Shown here piece after piece: positions 11,035-21,861 of a stretch of DNA of 64,000 nt. A program made the position numbers and the translations under genes. Source of the DNA: Gonatopus flavifemur (Eukaryota > Arthropoda > Insecta > Hymenoptera > Dryinidae); assembly GCA_018340375.1 (NCBI GenBank), contig JAFFJZ010000008.1, forward strand, positions 1,426,001 through 1,490,000, given 5' to 3'. Below the pieces are notes generated by a model. The model made no database searches. It had not been told where the DNA came from and saw only the letters and a program-made list of their open reading frames with translations. Positions within the stretch are counted from its first letter, which is position 1; each line of letters opens with the position of its first letter.

Positions 11035-11239
11035 TAGGGTCACCATACGTCCGGGAAAACCCGGACATGTACTCTTTATAATACGGTTTTCCCGATATTA
11101 AAATGTAGATCTAATTCCTTCTCTAAAAAGAGAACAAAAAGAGTACTGAGAGTACAAGTCGAAAACCCTGGCGGATGTTCCCGCATTCTTGAAAAGAGTA
11201 CATGTCCGGGTTTTTCCCCGGACACATATGGTAACCCTA
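11035..11239. mobile_element. Non-autonomous hAT-type element with 8-bp duplication GACATGAA
   Basis: The termini are TAGGGTCACCATACGTCCGG and, inverted from the right, TAGGGTTACCATATGTGTCC; inside them GGACATGTACTCTTT is repeated inverted. The sequence GACATGAA sits at 11027-11034 and again at 11240-11247. An 8-bp duplication with a YARNG terminus (TAGGG) is the hallmark of the hAT superfamily. There is no transposase, so it needs one in trans. Confidence 0.85.
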
Positions 11240-11247
11240 GACATGAA

Positions 11248-13588
11248 CATTTTATATTTGAAATAAATCAATTCAGTCTTCAAGTGATATTCATCCAATT
11301 TTCCATATAATTGAATGATTCGATCGAATCTTGAAGTTCCGTCTTTCTTTTGATTGGAAAAATATATTTTCGTTGATTCGCAGGAGGAACTGGAGAAAAT
11401 TCGAAGGAATATTGAGATAATTGCTCGGATTATTTTTTCGTCATTATAATATTTTCAACGAATTATTCGATGCACCAGTAATGATTGAAAATTTAGAAAT
11501 GATTGTCACTCAAAATTATTTACCAGAACATGAACTCATAGCTTCCCCTTTGATATCATTCTATTGATCAAAATCAACTTAACCCTCGTTTACCACACTA
11601 GGATGAAATCCACTCCAGGCCCATTCTACCTCAATTTCGAGTGTATTCATTTAAGAGCACGAAGTCCATAGCAACATGTGTCGATAGCCGAAGAATATCA
11701 CTACTTTGTGGCACAGTAATGCTCCGGTGGACCCATTAGCCTGTCTGCAGCACCCAGAAAACAAAGTGGTTCAATGATTGTACAATCATGGACACTTTGA
11801 AGTCGCTAACGATTTTACAATTGAGTATATGATAAGTGGACACATTATTGACCAATGATGCATGCACCGAAGGCTACTGCAACTATGTACTCACATTGAT
11901 AGTATTCACGCATTAGCCATTCTGATAGTACAACCATTGGTCAATTGTTCATGCATTATTATGTCCATCAGATTGAGCGATCGTGAACTCGTTTGTTTTG
12001 TTTTCTGGGCAGTTATTAAAAGTTGTGAATTGAAAATGTTGTGTGGAAACACAAAGTTCATTTCCTCACAAATTTCTTCCCTTTATTCCTCAGAATAAAT
12101 ATTCTTCCATCAGCAATCACTGGAGTACTGATTTTTTTTTCAAAGAGAAATATTCCAAAAGTATGATTTTTTCCAATTTTGATCCAATTTTCAGCTCAAA
12201 ATACTGAAAATGATGAAATTATAAATTTTATCGTGGAAACAGTCGCTGTTTCAGACGTTTTTCTTTTTATAGTTATTTAGTTCATTACTTCGTTTTTTTT
12301 AATATACTCAAAATTTGATCTCCGACCTTATAACCCATAAAATTTCCTGAAGTACACTTTAAATAAGTTCTAGAAGAAATTGTCGAGTAAAAATATTCAA
12401 TAGTTCATTTGTTATAACAATTTCTGTCGTTGGAGAGGAAATCACCCCAGTGTGGCAAGTATATGATGCTTGTGAAATCTGGTAAATAAGGGTCAATGCT
12501 CCAAAAATGTCTCCACAAATTTTCAAAGTGAGGCACTGGAATTATGACACGAATTAGAAATCCAATTGAAATTGCGACGCAGTAGGTCATTAAACAGTTG
12601 TTGAATCCTGTAAAGTTCATGAGAAACGAGAGGTGAAGTGAAATGCAAATAAATGTCTAATAATCAAGAACTTGCAGTGGTTCTGGCTCACGACCCGACG
12701 ATAAATCATACGACTGCTTTCCTTTCAGTCTTTCCTTTAGGTGAAGGCGCGTGCCACAAGGAGGAGTGACCGAGCATTATCGTTACACAGATGAGAGTTC
12801 AGGTCAGTCTATACCGACGAATCCGGTTTCAACTACCTACGGATGTCCGGTTTTCTTCCCTCCCCTTGTGCTTCTTTTATATTCTTTTATACGCGGTCGT
12901 CGACCACGAAAGAAAGGTCAGCCATGGGCTCCTGATCCAGGTCAGAAAGGGTCAGCCAAAACAACCTATCCTCAGGGTCAGCCCACCGCGTTTACGGATC
13001 TGATTTATGGCTTACGCGCGCCAAAATATGTTGACCATATTCTGTTATGTACAAAGTGAGTTCGCTGAAATTGTTGATGACAGAATGCTTGCCAAATTAT
13101 AATCGAGAATTTTTCAGTTTTCTTGTGACTCTTCGAACAAATAATTACGAAATCAATTTATTATTCGGATGAAACCTAGCTGAATCAGTTCAGAATTCTC
13201 TGAGATTCAGGTAACATAACGCATTTCTGCACACTTGGAATAATTATACGCTATATACCTCATATAGTTTCATACATATAGGCTTATTTAGTTGTTGAAC
13301 TTGAACAAACAGCATGATCCGGAAGTTAATGACGAAGAATGGAATTTTCTGTTACTTGATTCTAATATGCGAATATCTTATCGGCCGGAAGTTGTTACGA
13401 TTTAAATGAAATTCCCAAATTCAGAAAGGAGATTCCCAATTCAACAGCAGTTTTTGGTTTCAAATTCATAATAATGAATCGAATCTAATGGGTGTTGATG
13501 GAAGGCTGATGATTGCATATTCCATTTTTCGTTGCAGATTAAATACCTATAGAGGAGAAGATCCAAATTCCGACTACCACTTTCTTTT
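11248..13588. other. Spacer without firm genes; some exon-like signals
   Basis: A perfect 16-bp palindrome ATGATTGTACAATCAT lies at 11774-11789. A 71-codon minus-strand frame (12620-12405) and a pyrimidine-tract/acceptor pair at about 12728 and 12740 followed by a GTGAGT donor near 13058 look exon-like, but the plus-strand frame following the acceptor meets TGA at once. The segment 12900-12990 repeats GGTCAG several times. I do not call a gene. Confidence 0.3.
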
Positions 13589-14045
13589 GCTTCCTCGTTG
13601 AAGGGAAGCTTTGTGAGCGGTTCAGGGACAGAAAATCTTTTGTTCCTAAACTCAAAATCTCTCTCAAAATGCTCTTCTAAACTCAGGGAAAATTTTTGGT
13701 TTCGTGTCTGCGTGCGTGTGTGTATGTGTATGTGTGCACATTTTGTGACCGTTATCAAAAACCGTGATTTTGCGACCACGCATATCGTCTCTTCCTGTTA
13801 TCCGATTGCGATGAAACTTATGTAACGTTCTAGTTATGATCCGATAGTGGTCCCATATGAGTTTAATTCCAATCGCTTGAGAACTGTAGAGAATTATTTT
13901 TTGCGATCCACGTTATTGTACAACATTTTGAATATGTTAATTATACGGTATGAAGTTCAAGCAAACTGGACGCGAGGGAAGGAAATGGTAAGCATTAAGC
14001 GTTGAAACAGGATTTGAAAACCTCGAAAATACCGCTATCATCACA
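13589..14045 (+). repeat. Copy 2 of the ~0.45-0.85-kb dispersed repeat
   Basis: It begins GCTTCCTCGTTGAAGGGAAG, passes a CGTGTG/TATGTG-rich tract at about 13703-13740, and includes GATTTTGCGACCACGCATAT and TAGTTATGATCCGATAGTGG as in copies 3 and 4. It is missing the first internal unit of copy 1. The plus-strand frame 13598-13825 runs through most of it and ends IVSSCYPIAMKLM before a stop. Confidence 0.7.
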
Positions 14046-14164
14046 GTAAAAAGTGAAACTTAAAGTGATCTGAACTAAAAATGATGAATGAGTTCGTTGG
14101 GAAATACTCAACTGAGATTATTGTTCGTTTTTGGGAAATGTTCAATGAGTGGCCATAAGAAGTT

Positions 14165-15330
14165 TCTCATATTAGCTTCTATAAGAATAAATAGGAAAAT
14201 TCCACAATTTGAGCGTTGAATGAGTTTGTATAGGAAATTTCCATTTGAATCTAACGTATTCTCCCACACTGATTCTGACCAGGTTTCAATGGGGGATTTT
14301 TGAAACTAAATTTCATGAGCAGAAATAGGCTGTTCTTTGAATGCACCTAATGAATAACTTCCTTTAGGGAATAATCAATTAGGTTGCCTATTCATCCTGA
14401 ATGGATGTTTTAGTGGGATGTCAATGGGAAGTTTCCCACATCTATTCCAAAAGGCAAAGTGGGAAAATTGTAAAAGAAGAAAATTGAATGGGATCAAATT
14501 TGGAATTTCCAAGGTCAACATCCGATTTGATCCGATTGATGAATTGAATAGGTTTGAATGGAATCTTTTCTGTGAGGAGCAGAGATGGGTCACTTGTAAC
14601 TGGCACTGATTGAACACTCATTTGAAACAAACAGAAAACACAATGGATAGTTCTCGACAAAAACTTGTTCATTATTTATATTCTAGGAACAAACCATTTC
14701 TACCTACAAAATCCGATTCCAGCAATCACCTATTGAAACCTATTCAGAATCCATGTGGAAGGAAATTCCTCATACTAACCCATCCAAGGTGTATCTTGTG
14801 GAATTTTCTTATTCATCCTGATAGGAGCCAATCCCTGGTTAAAAGAATCCGTTGAATCTGACAAATGAAATTTGCCCAGAACATTATCCGAGATTTCATT
14901 AAATTTGACGAGGATTCAACCAGATTCACATTCAAAAAATTCATTCTCGTGACCAAATCTCACTCAGAAATCGCCGTATGAGATTTGGTCAGAACATTGT
15001 CTAAAATTCGATGTGATTCAGTGAGATTTGGCTAGAATAAACGGATTCTTCTGACCGTGGATATGGAAAACTCTCCTTTGCCTCCCATTATACATTCATT
15101 GGAAACCAACAATAATCCCAATTGGATATTTTCGAAAGGAACTTATTCATTACCCACATTCTAGGAACAACCTATTGCTGTCTAAATAATTCGATGTCAA
15201 AAATTTCTCAAACTGATTCAAAATCAACATGGAAGGCTGCGACAGATTCACATGCAAATTCCCTATGCAAACTCATTCAACACTGATCTCGTGAAATTTT
15301 CCTATTCATTCTTGTCGTTGCAGTGACCTG
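14165..15330. repeat. Inverted cluster of three ~270-bp units, split by a MITE
   Basis: Unit A (about 14165-14460, plus) reads AATAGGAAAATTCCACAATT then TGAATGAGTTTGTATAGG and AATAACTTCC. The inverse complement of 15063-15330 gives the same order (AATAGGAAAATTTCACGAGA, TGAATGAGTTTGCATAGG, AATAAGTTCC), as does, more loosely, the inverse of about 14640-14828. So two minus-oriented units face one plus-oriented unit. The element at 14833-15060 sits between the two minus units. Open frames here are chance frames through the repeat. Confidence 0.6.
14833..15060. mobile_element. 228-bp MITE with CCCTGGTTAAAAGAATCC ends
   Basis: The left terminus CCCTGGTTAAAAGAATCCGT and the inverted right terminus CCACGGTCAGAAGAATCCGT match closely. 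AT flanks both sides (14831-14832 and 15061-15062), either a 2-bp duplication or part of the terminus. The interior repeats GAGATTTGGTCAGAA-type text. The same family is at 32532-32853. Confidence 0.7.
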
Positions 15331-16396
15331 GAATCTGATGTAAAATTTCCAATATTCAAATAAGTATTGAGACCAGAAAGGCGAGTACGCATCGAGCGCA
15401 TGCATCCAATCAGGACAGCGAGAAGAAACATTCTTTTCTGGCCTCATGGAATAATTCATGTAATTCAATCGATGATCTTTAATTCAAGCGCTGGTTTGTA
15501 TAAATCGATTGTATCATTCAAAAGTTATGATGTTTCAAAAAAAAAGTTCCTCAAAACTTCAATCATCAACTTCATTTCATTTTTAACATAAAGAACTATC
15601 ATTTTTGCTTTATTTCATTGAATTATGAGAATCAAAATTCAATTCGTGCTAATTTCATCTTGATAGATCTGTTTAGATCTGATCAAAATCAAAATCTGGT
15701 CAGATCTGATTATGTTTTCCTGTGTTAAATTTCATGTATGAGATCTGGAAGTTTTCTTCATATCCATTTGTACCTTGAATTCAGACATCAGAATGTCGAT
15801 TATGTCAATTGTATTTTTAATCAATGTATAAGTGTACAGTAGAGTTGGATGCATATACAGCTATTAAATTCAACGTACAAATGTTTGAGGATGGTCGATA
15901 AATATTTCCAACAGTGAAGACTTCTTCAATGGCTGTCTCCATGAGGGTTGAGGAAGTGTAAAATCTTTTGTCCTACCAGACCGAAACAGAAAAAGGTATT
16001 CTGCATGGTTCCTTGCTTCATTCATCTGAGTACCCTCTACTGTTCATTCCTTAGGGAAGATTATCTATTTCATTGAAAGAGAAAAATCAAAAAGCTTCGG
16101 TGTCGAATATTATTTTAGTTCAACAAAAGAAGTCACCCACCCGTATTCAAGTGTATCGATCATTTAATTGATTCATTTTGGATGAAGGAGAATTAACTTT
16201 CGATCTTCAAACTTATTCAATCAAATATGGAGAATAGGAATCAACATCTGCTGTTCAGCAGTTAAAGCCAATGAGCAGGGTTACCCAGTGAACATGCACT
16301 TGAAACCTTCATGATGTGATCTTAAACATATCGAAATGATCTCTAATGCGTCGATTTCTGCTATCTTTTTGATATCTTCCTCAAGAGTCCAGACGC
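15331..16396. other. Spacer, one GATCTG-rich patch
   Basis: At about 15660-15715 AGATCTG/CAGATCT motifs cluster as in the element at 61645-61990, so a fragment of that family may lie here. No gene was recognised. Confidence 0.3.
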
Positions 16397-16735
16397 GCGG
16401 ATTCATATGAAACATAGGTTCTAGGAGTTCTCGAGGGTGCTAAATCCGAACCTGGAGTCAAAACTCGAATTCAAGATGGCGGGCCCAAAATGGCTGACGT
16501 GAATTCAATCGTTTTCGCATTTGTGGACAGATTTATATACAAGTCGGGTTCTAGGTGTTTTCGAGGGTGCTGAATCCAAATCCGCAGTCAGAAAACTAAA
16601 CCGAGATGGCGGAACCAATAAGGTGAACGTAAATTCAGTCATCTTCGCATTCGTGGACAATCTGATATGACATATGCGTTCTGTAGGTTTTTAGGACGTG
16701 CTGAATCAAAATCTGAGATCAAATGTTGAAGAAGA
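16397..16735 (+). repeat. 130-bp tandem repeat, about 2.5 copies
   Basis: Unit starts are marked by GGTTCTAGG-type text with the following base at 16421, 16551 and 16681, exactly 130 bp apart. Each unit continues GGGTGCTGAATCC, CAAGATGGCGGxxCCAA and TTCGCATTTGTGGAC. The GATGGCGG core and the GAGGGTGCT core are the best-conserved parts. The third unit is cut short by an AAGAAGAAAAAGGA tract. A single related piece occurs at about 39508-39565. Confidence 0.75.
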
Positions 16736-18847
16736 AAAAGGATTCCGATCTTTCCGTGTAAGCTTTTTTGCATCCGAACACTCTTCAGAAGCTGGTCGAC
16801 GTTATGACAACTGCACCCTAGTGACAATCCAAATGTGTAGGCAGCACTCATTGAAACGAATGCAGCGTGAAATTGTTCCAATTCATTCCTAATTTACGCC
16901 TAGATGGCTCTGCGTCAAGCTCAAACGACTGTTCGTTACGCTCAAGTGACACTCAGTTTTCGTCGCACTGCCGGGCTTCATTTTAACCAGGATAGTTGTT
17001 CAAATTCTACAGTTGTTCAGAAAGATGTTTCCAAATTATTTGAAGATTGTATAAAGAATGGTAGCCAATTAGTTTCAGGTTTTCTGAATATTACACTTGA
17101 AAATTTTTTCAGTTGAGTGAAAAACCGATGAGTGCCTTTTCATATAATATCTCTGGATATCTGAATTGTTCAAGATGCGAGCGAAACGAGCATATGTGGG
17201 CTACGATCTATTCAAAATGAACGCAGCGATCTTTGAAGGGAGTCAGACCGCTAAGCGAAGCAACGCAGTCAGGGGGCGGAGCCTTCTGGTTTGACATATG
17301 TTTCTATCTTCGCACGATTTAGTGATAACTTATCTTGTCACAATTGTCACAAACTTCTTCGAAAAAATTCAGAAGTCAACTGTATCGCATGAACTATGTT
17401 ATATATATATTTTGAGAGATTGAATGAGACTGCACGCATGAATAATCCACATCCATAAGTCTGTTGATACGATCAGTATTATAAGGAAGTAGTTTTCAAT
17501 TGGCATCAATTTACGTTCAACATGGCTCTTTCAGAAATCTCTGCGAACGATGTTTCATGTATATATAACTCCACTTGGCTTGCTTCCTTTTTCCATTCCA
17601 TTCATTTATTTCGTACAAATTCCTCATCCACTTGATCCTTCTTTGTATTTCCTATACGCGAGTCTACGAGTCGAATGAAAACTCCACAAAACTGACAGTA
17701 AATCGGCTCCCTATACGAGATCGTGGATCTTCAACGTCGGTCGTTCATTGGTTCGTTCGTTCGTAATGCCGCAAATAATTCTTAGAATTCTCATAGCACT
17801 TGCTCCCTTTCTTCATCTCTCTCTCTCTCACCCTTTCACTTATACTCTAATAAACGCCCCATGTGTATAATGGCCGGGTCGATCGCAGTTCCTCCGTCTT
17901 CTCTACTACTGGCAACCAACATGCGAATACCAATTTTCTCCACAATCACTTCCTCATCCCCCATCTTACCAATGTGAGTTTGATCGCAACAATTTATCTG
18001 ACGTCTCCAATTACTTAGATTGGAAAAGAACAATTAGGGAACTGGCTGAACAATTGGATTAAACGATTACATTTTTCTCTGATATTTCATTCGATCAAAA
18101 TCATTTCACGAAGAGGGATGTTCCTGTATCTGGAGGTACTATAAGTTCCTTGTATCGAAATTATCAGTTCTGAAAATTTTGTCAATACAGATGTGTAACA
18201 ATTTCAAATATTTTACTAAATTTCAGGGAAGAGGCTCTCCCTCATTCTCTCTCTTCCCCTCCATGCTTCCATTAATTACGAACTTGGCATTAGGTATTGT
18301 TTCTCCCCATGTTTGAAATCAACTTGAAGTTGCCTAAGCAACCCTGCAGCGTGCTTTAGGGCACACCGCCATGTTCATTCTGTCTATTTCGCTCTCCTTT
18401 TCTCGCTCCATCTTGTTACCAGTCAGTAAAGAGTACCTGTTACGAACGAGACAGTTTCGAACTTGTTCGTCGTAGTCTGAATTTCGTGCGGTAGATAGAC
18501 GGGCAGGTACTCGACCCGTTCTTCGCCCTTATGTCGGGTTTCCATCCTGAAAGTTCTTCAAAATGCAAACTACATTTTCAAGGAATTATCTCCGTAAATG
18601 GATTTACCAACCTGTTCATCCCTAAAATTGTCTCTCTTGTCTCGTTAAATTTACACCTACGGAATCAATTTATTTTTAATAAAAGGAATTCATTGTACGT
18701 ATGAGTTGTGGGAATGTGAAACTAAATTCATACGAATTGCGAATTCGAATAGATACCAGGGGGTAAATCAGCGTCTTATATATTCCATTCTACGCTAAGT
18801 TATAAAAATGACGAAAAAAGTCATGAATTCGCTTTCCAAACTTATAC
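16736..18847. other. Spacer with two CG-richer patches
   Basis: About 17195-17290 is unusually GC-rich for the window (AAGCGAAGCAACGCAGTCAG then GGGGGCGGAGCC). About 18310-18560 is CpG-rich and contains TCAGT initiator-like text and an ACGAAC/GTTCGT short stem, like an insect promoter region, but no downstream open frame confirms a gene. A CT run lies at 17816-17832. The 70-codon frame 16904-17116 has no recognised domain. Confidence 0.3.
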
Positions 18848-19206
18848 CTCGTACAGCACAATCACCGATCCTCCACCTAGGATTTCGGTGGACGGGAGGT
18901 GAAGAAATGAGAGCCGTGGAAAAAAGGGAGAGTCTCCGTTAAGGCAACGGAGAGGCGACGGAGAAATGTCCGCCCCTTGTATTTTCAATAAAACTTAGAT
19001 TCGGGGAATCATACATTCAGATTTGGTTATGTAAATGCACCAATATGAATTATATCGAAGATACAGGGCGCGGACATTCTTGCGTCGCCTCTCCGTTGCC
19101 TCAACGGAGACTCTTCCTTATTTCTAAGGCTCCTATTTCTCCACCAATTCTCCACCTCCAGTCCACCAAAGTCCTAGGTGGAGAATCGGTGATTGTGCTG
19201 TACGGG
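18848..19206. mobile_element. 359-bp GC-rich foldback, CGTACAGCACAATCACC ends, AC duplication
   Basis: CGTACAGCACAATCACC (18850-18866) is perfectly inverted at 19188-19204. The arms continue for about 165 bp with CTCCACCTAGGA, GAGAGTCTCCGTT, GGCAACGGAGAGGCGACG and ATGTCCGC in inverted agreement. AC flanks both sides (18846-18847, 19207-19208). A minus-strand relative of its terminus resembles the CCCACATAGCAC group. It has no protein. Confidence 0.75.
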
Positions 19207-19249
19207 ACTGTGAGAAATATGGCGAGTTTTTCTTCAAGCTGTTGACGGA

Positions 19250-19452
19250 TTTCGTCCCCTTATGTTGGGGGGAATGTTTTTTCATGAAAATGAAGGATTT
19301 TTCCACCACTTTGGAGAATTATTTTATTTTCCTGTTGAATCCTCTATAAATGAATGAAGAGTCCACTGAATTATGGTGAAGAATTCCCCATCAATGGAGG
19401 ATCTTTGCTGCCACCATTTTTTGAAGAAATTCCAACAATTATTTTTACAGTG
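19250..19452. mobile_element. Diverged copy of the CACTGTAAA MITE
   Basis: The right end TTTTTACAGTG and the internal GGATCTTTGCTGCCACCA match the elements at 62630-62886 and 59099-59315. The left terminus is not clear. Confidence 0.45.
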
Positions 19453-19775
19453 ACTGTTATCTGATGACATTATATGTTCAATGAAAAGAAATTAATTAAA
19501 TGGTTGAATGCAAAACGAAGAGCTGAATTCACAGTATTGATTCGTCATTATTGAATGGAAAAAAATGTTCAAAAATGTATTAAACGCTCCCACATGAGTA
19601 TTGTTAACAGTCCATTCAAAAAGTCCGTTGGATGACATATAGATGGCGTTACTAGAATTTTTTCCATATGATTTTCATTTAGTACTAACCTTCGAACTAA
19701 TTTTGATAGTGATCTGACCATTTGATTCGTGAGTTGGAGCATTTTGTTTGAAGCAACCTTTGTTATTGAAAAAGA

Positions 19776-20851
19776 ATGGAGAAAAATGAATTTCGAGTTT
19801 TGATAAAGCATTGCTTTTCGATGAAAAAAAAATACAGTGAAAACCAAACAATGGTTTGATAAACATTATCCGGACTCTGCTCCATCGAGACAAATGGTAG
19901 AGAAGTGGATTGCTGAATTTCAACGTGGTCGTGCCAGCACAAATGTCGCAGAGCGCAGTGGACGCCCAAATGAGGCTGTTATTCCAGAAAACATAAAAAA
20001 ATCCACAAATTAGTTATGAACGATTGCGAATTGAAGGTGCACGAGCTAGCTAACATTGTGAAGATATCAGATGGTAATGTTTTCACCATTTTACAAGAAA
20101 ATTTCAGTATGCGAAAGCTCTATGTAAAGTGGTTGCCGCGTGAGCTCACAGTCTGCCAAAAACAACAACGAATTGATGCTTCAGAGGAGTGTTTGGCGCT
20201 GTTAAACCACAATAAAATCGAATTCTATTCATAGGCGTGCCTACGCCCACACAGCAAGCAGTTCTTCAAGACGTCTAAAAGAATCCTGAATTCATGTATC
20301 TTCAAGACATTATATGCAAACAGCTCATATGTTTTGGTAAGCCTTTATTCAAATTAATAAATCAAAATAACGAATGAATTCGTATGGTTATGGATATTTC
20401 AATATTTTAATCAAGACATTTTAATAATACTTTCAAGAAATTTCCAAGAGATATTTGAGAGTTCTTCAGAAAGTCTTCAGGACTTTTGAATCGACCGAGG
20501 GCTGAAATCGCGAAGAAACGGCCACATTTGCGAAAGACAAAAGTGTTATTTCGCCAAGACAATGCACAGTGTCACAAATCGAAGGAAACGATGGCAAAAT
20601 TGAATGAATTGGGCTTCGAAATGCTTACCCACCCACCGTATTTTCCAGATTTGGCTCCCAACGACTTCTTCCCGTTTTCAGATCTCGAGAGAATGCTTGC
20701 TGGAAAGAAGTTTCAGTTCAATGATGAAGTAATCGCTGAAACTGAGGCCTTTTTTGATGAGAAAGAAAAATCGTACTATAAAAGTGGTATCGAAAAGTTG
20801 GAAAATCTCTATACTTGTTGTATCGCCCTCGAAAGCAACTATGTTGAATAA
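19776..20851 (+). pseudogene. Mariner transposase pseudogene (mellifera/cecropia-like)
   Basis: Mariner transposases cut and paste their own element between TA dinucleotides using a D,D34D triad. Pieces of one are clear here. The N-terminal helix-turn-helix half starts at ATG 19776 (MEKNEFRVLIKHCF) and continues in other frames with SAPSRQMVEKWIAEFQRGRA and AERSGRPNE, then from 20016 with MNDCELKVHELANIVKIS. The C-terminal part lies at 20486-20851: IAKKRPHLRKTKVLFRQDNA, MAKLNELGF, HPPYFPDLAPND, then a near-normal end ESNYVE and stop. At least two frameshifts (about 19830 and 20000) break the first half. The stretch that should hold the first two catalytic aspartates is absent, replaced by 20237-20486. 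Terminal repeats are not recognisable. It is dead. Confidence 0.9.
20237..20486. mobile_element. Foreign ~250-bp segment replacing the mariner catalytic middle
   Basis: Mariner similarity stops at about 20235 and resumes at about 20487. The intervening AT-rich sequence starts near CCCACACAGCAAGCAG, like the CCCACATAGCAC group, and has TTCTTCAAGAC near its start and GAGTTCTTCAGAAAGTCTT near its end as a weak inverted pair. It takes the place of about 85 transposase codons, so an insertion accompanied by a deletion is likely. Confidence 0.5.
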
Positions 20852-20861
20852 TGGAATCGAG

Positions 20862-21755
20862 TTTTGTCAAACTTTTGTTTTTTTCTTACTTTTCCTATGG
20901 ATAAATTCAATGACCTGGTATTCATTTACTGAGGTTTCAAGCTCAAGAGATATTTATTCAGGTACCGATAAAAGAGTTTGGAATGATTTTGATTCACAAT
21001 TTGTGTTCATCTTCACTCTTGAAGAATACAATCATGTTCATGGTTCAAGTATAAAAATACATGGGTGAACGTGGAATAATGTGAATTAATTTCAATTGTG
21101 CTATATATCGAACATTTTAGTTCACCAATTTGTTACCCACAAAACTATCTTAATTGTGAGCGAGGGTGGTATTTGACTAGGAGAGGGTAAAGATGAAGAT
21201 CGTAGGAAAGGAAAAGAGGAGATGTCTCGAGAGAAAGATGAAACCATCCAATGACTACTGCTGTATACCTATGTTCCTATAACGACACAGAAGACAGGGT
21301 AGAGGCATGAGGACGTTGTACGTGCTCCACGATACACAAGAGTTGCCTTCAGGCAGAGCTTCATCATTCTGGAAGGATTGTAATACATTTCAGGATACCT
21401 TTCCTTTGCCAATAGTGAGTCTAACTAGTTGGTTGAAACCACCATACCGTACAGCAAATAACTATCCACCACTTATTCTATCCACGATAACTTAGTTGGA
21501 ATTGTTAGATACTAATTTGGAATACCTCAGGGAATTGAAATTTCAAGAAAAGTTACAAATGTACTGTTGATCAAAAGATGTACAATTAATTCGTTGGCGT
21601 TATTCTTTGAACTCAAGAGTTAATTTATAATCGCTTTGAATTTTGATTGAAGTATAAAGCTAATCGATTGAGAGATTGAAATTCATGAAAAGGTTTCTTT
21701 TGTTGGAGTCATATCACGTGCATATATGATATTGTGAGGGGATTGAGATCATATT
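20862..21755. other. Spacer after the mariner, nothing recognised
   Basis: Only short frames. Around 21170-21300 the sequence is purine-rich. No repeat pair was found. Confidence 0.3.
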
Positions 21756-21861
21756 GGAAAAATTTTCAAAATTATATATAATTTATATATAATTCAATAT
21801 AATTTATATATAATCCGTAGATAATTCTATATAAATTATGTATAATTTTGAAAATTTTTCC
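21756..21861. mobile_element. 106-bp AT-rich palindromic MITE
   Basis: GGAAAAATTTTCAAAATTAT runs into TATAATTTATATATAATTC and the right half is its inverse, ending CCACTCGGG. The same terminus (CCACCCGGG after AATTTTTTCC) occurs near 38881-38916, inside the hAT-type element. Target duplication is unclear. Confidence 0.55.

Noticed and set aside
12405..12620. 71-codon minus frame with aromatic residues resembling a receptor fragment
   Set aside because: Too short for a call, and no receptor motif could be named. Length is within chance expectation.
12742..13059. Exon-like interval between TTTCCTTTAG and a GTGAGT donor
   Set aside because: The frame that contains the 102-codon stretch meets TGA immediately after the acceptor, and the stretch begins with GTG rather than ATG.
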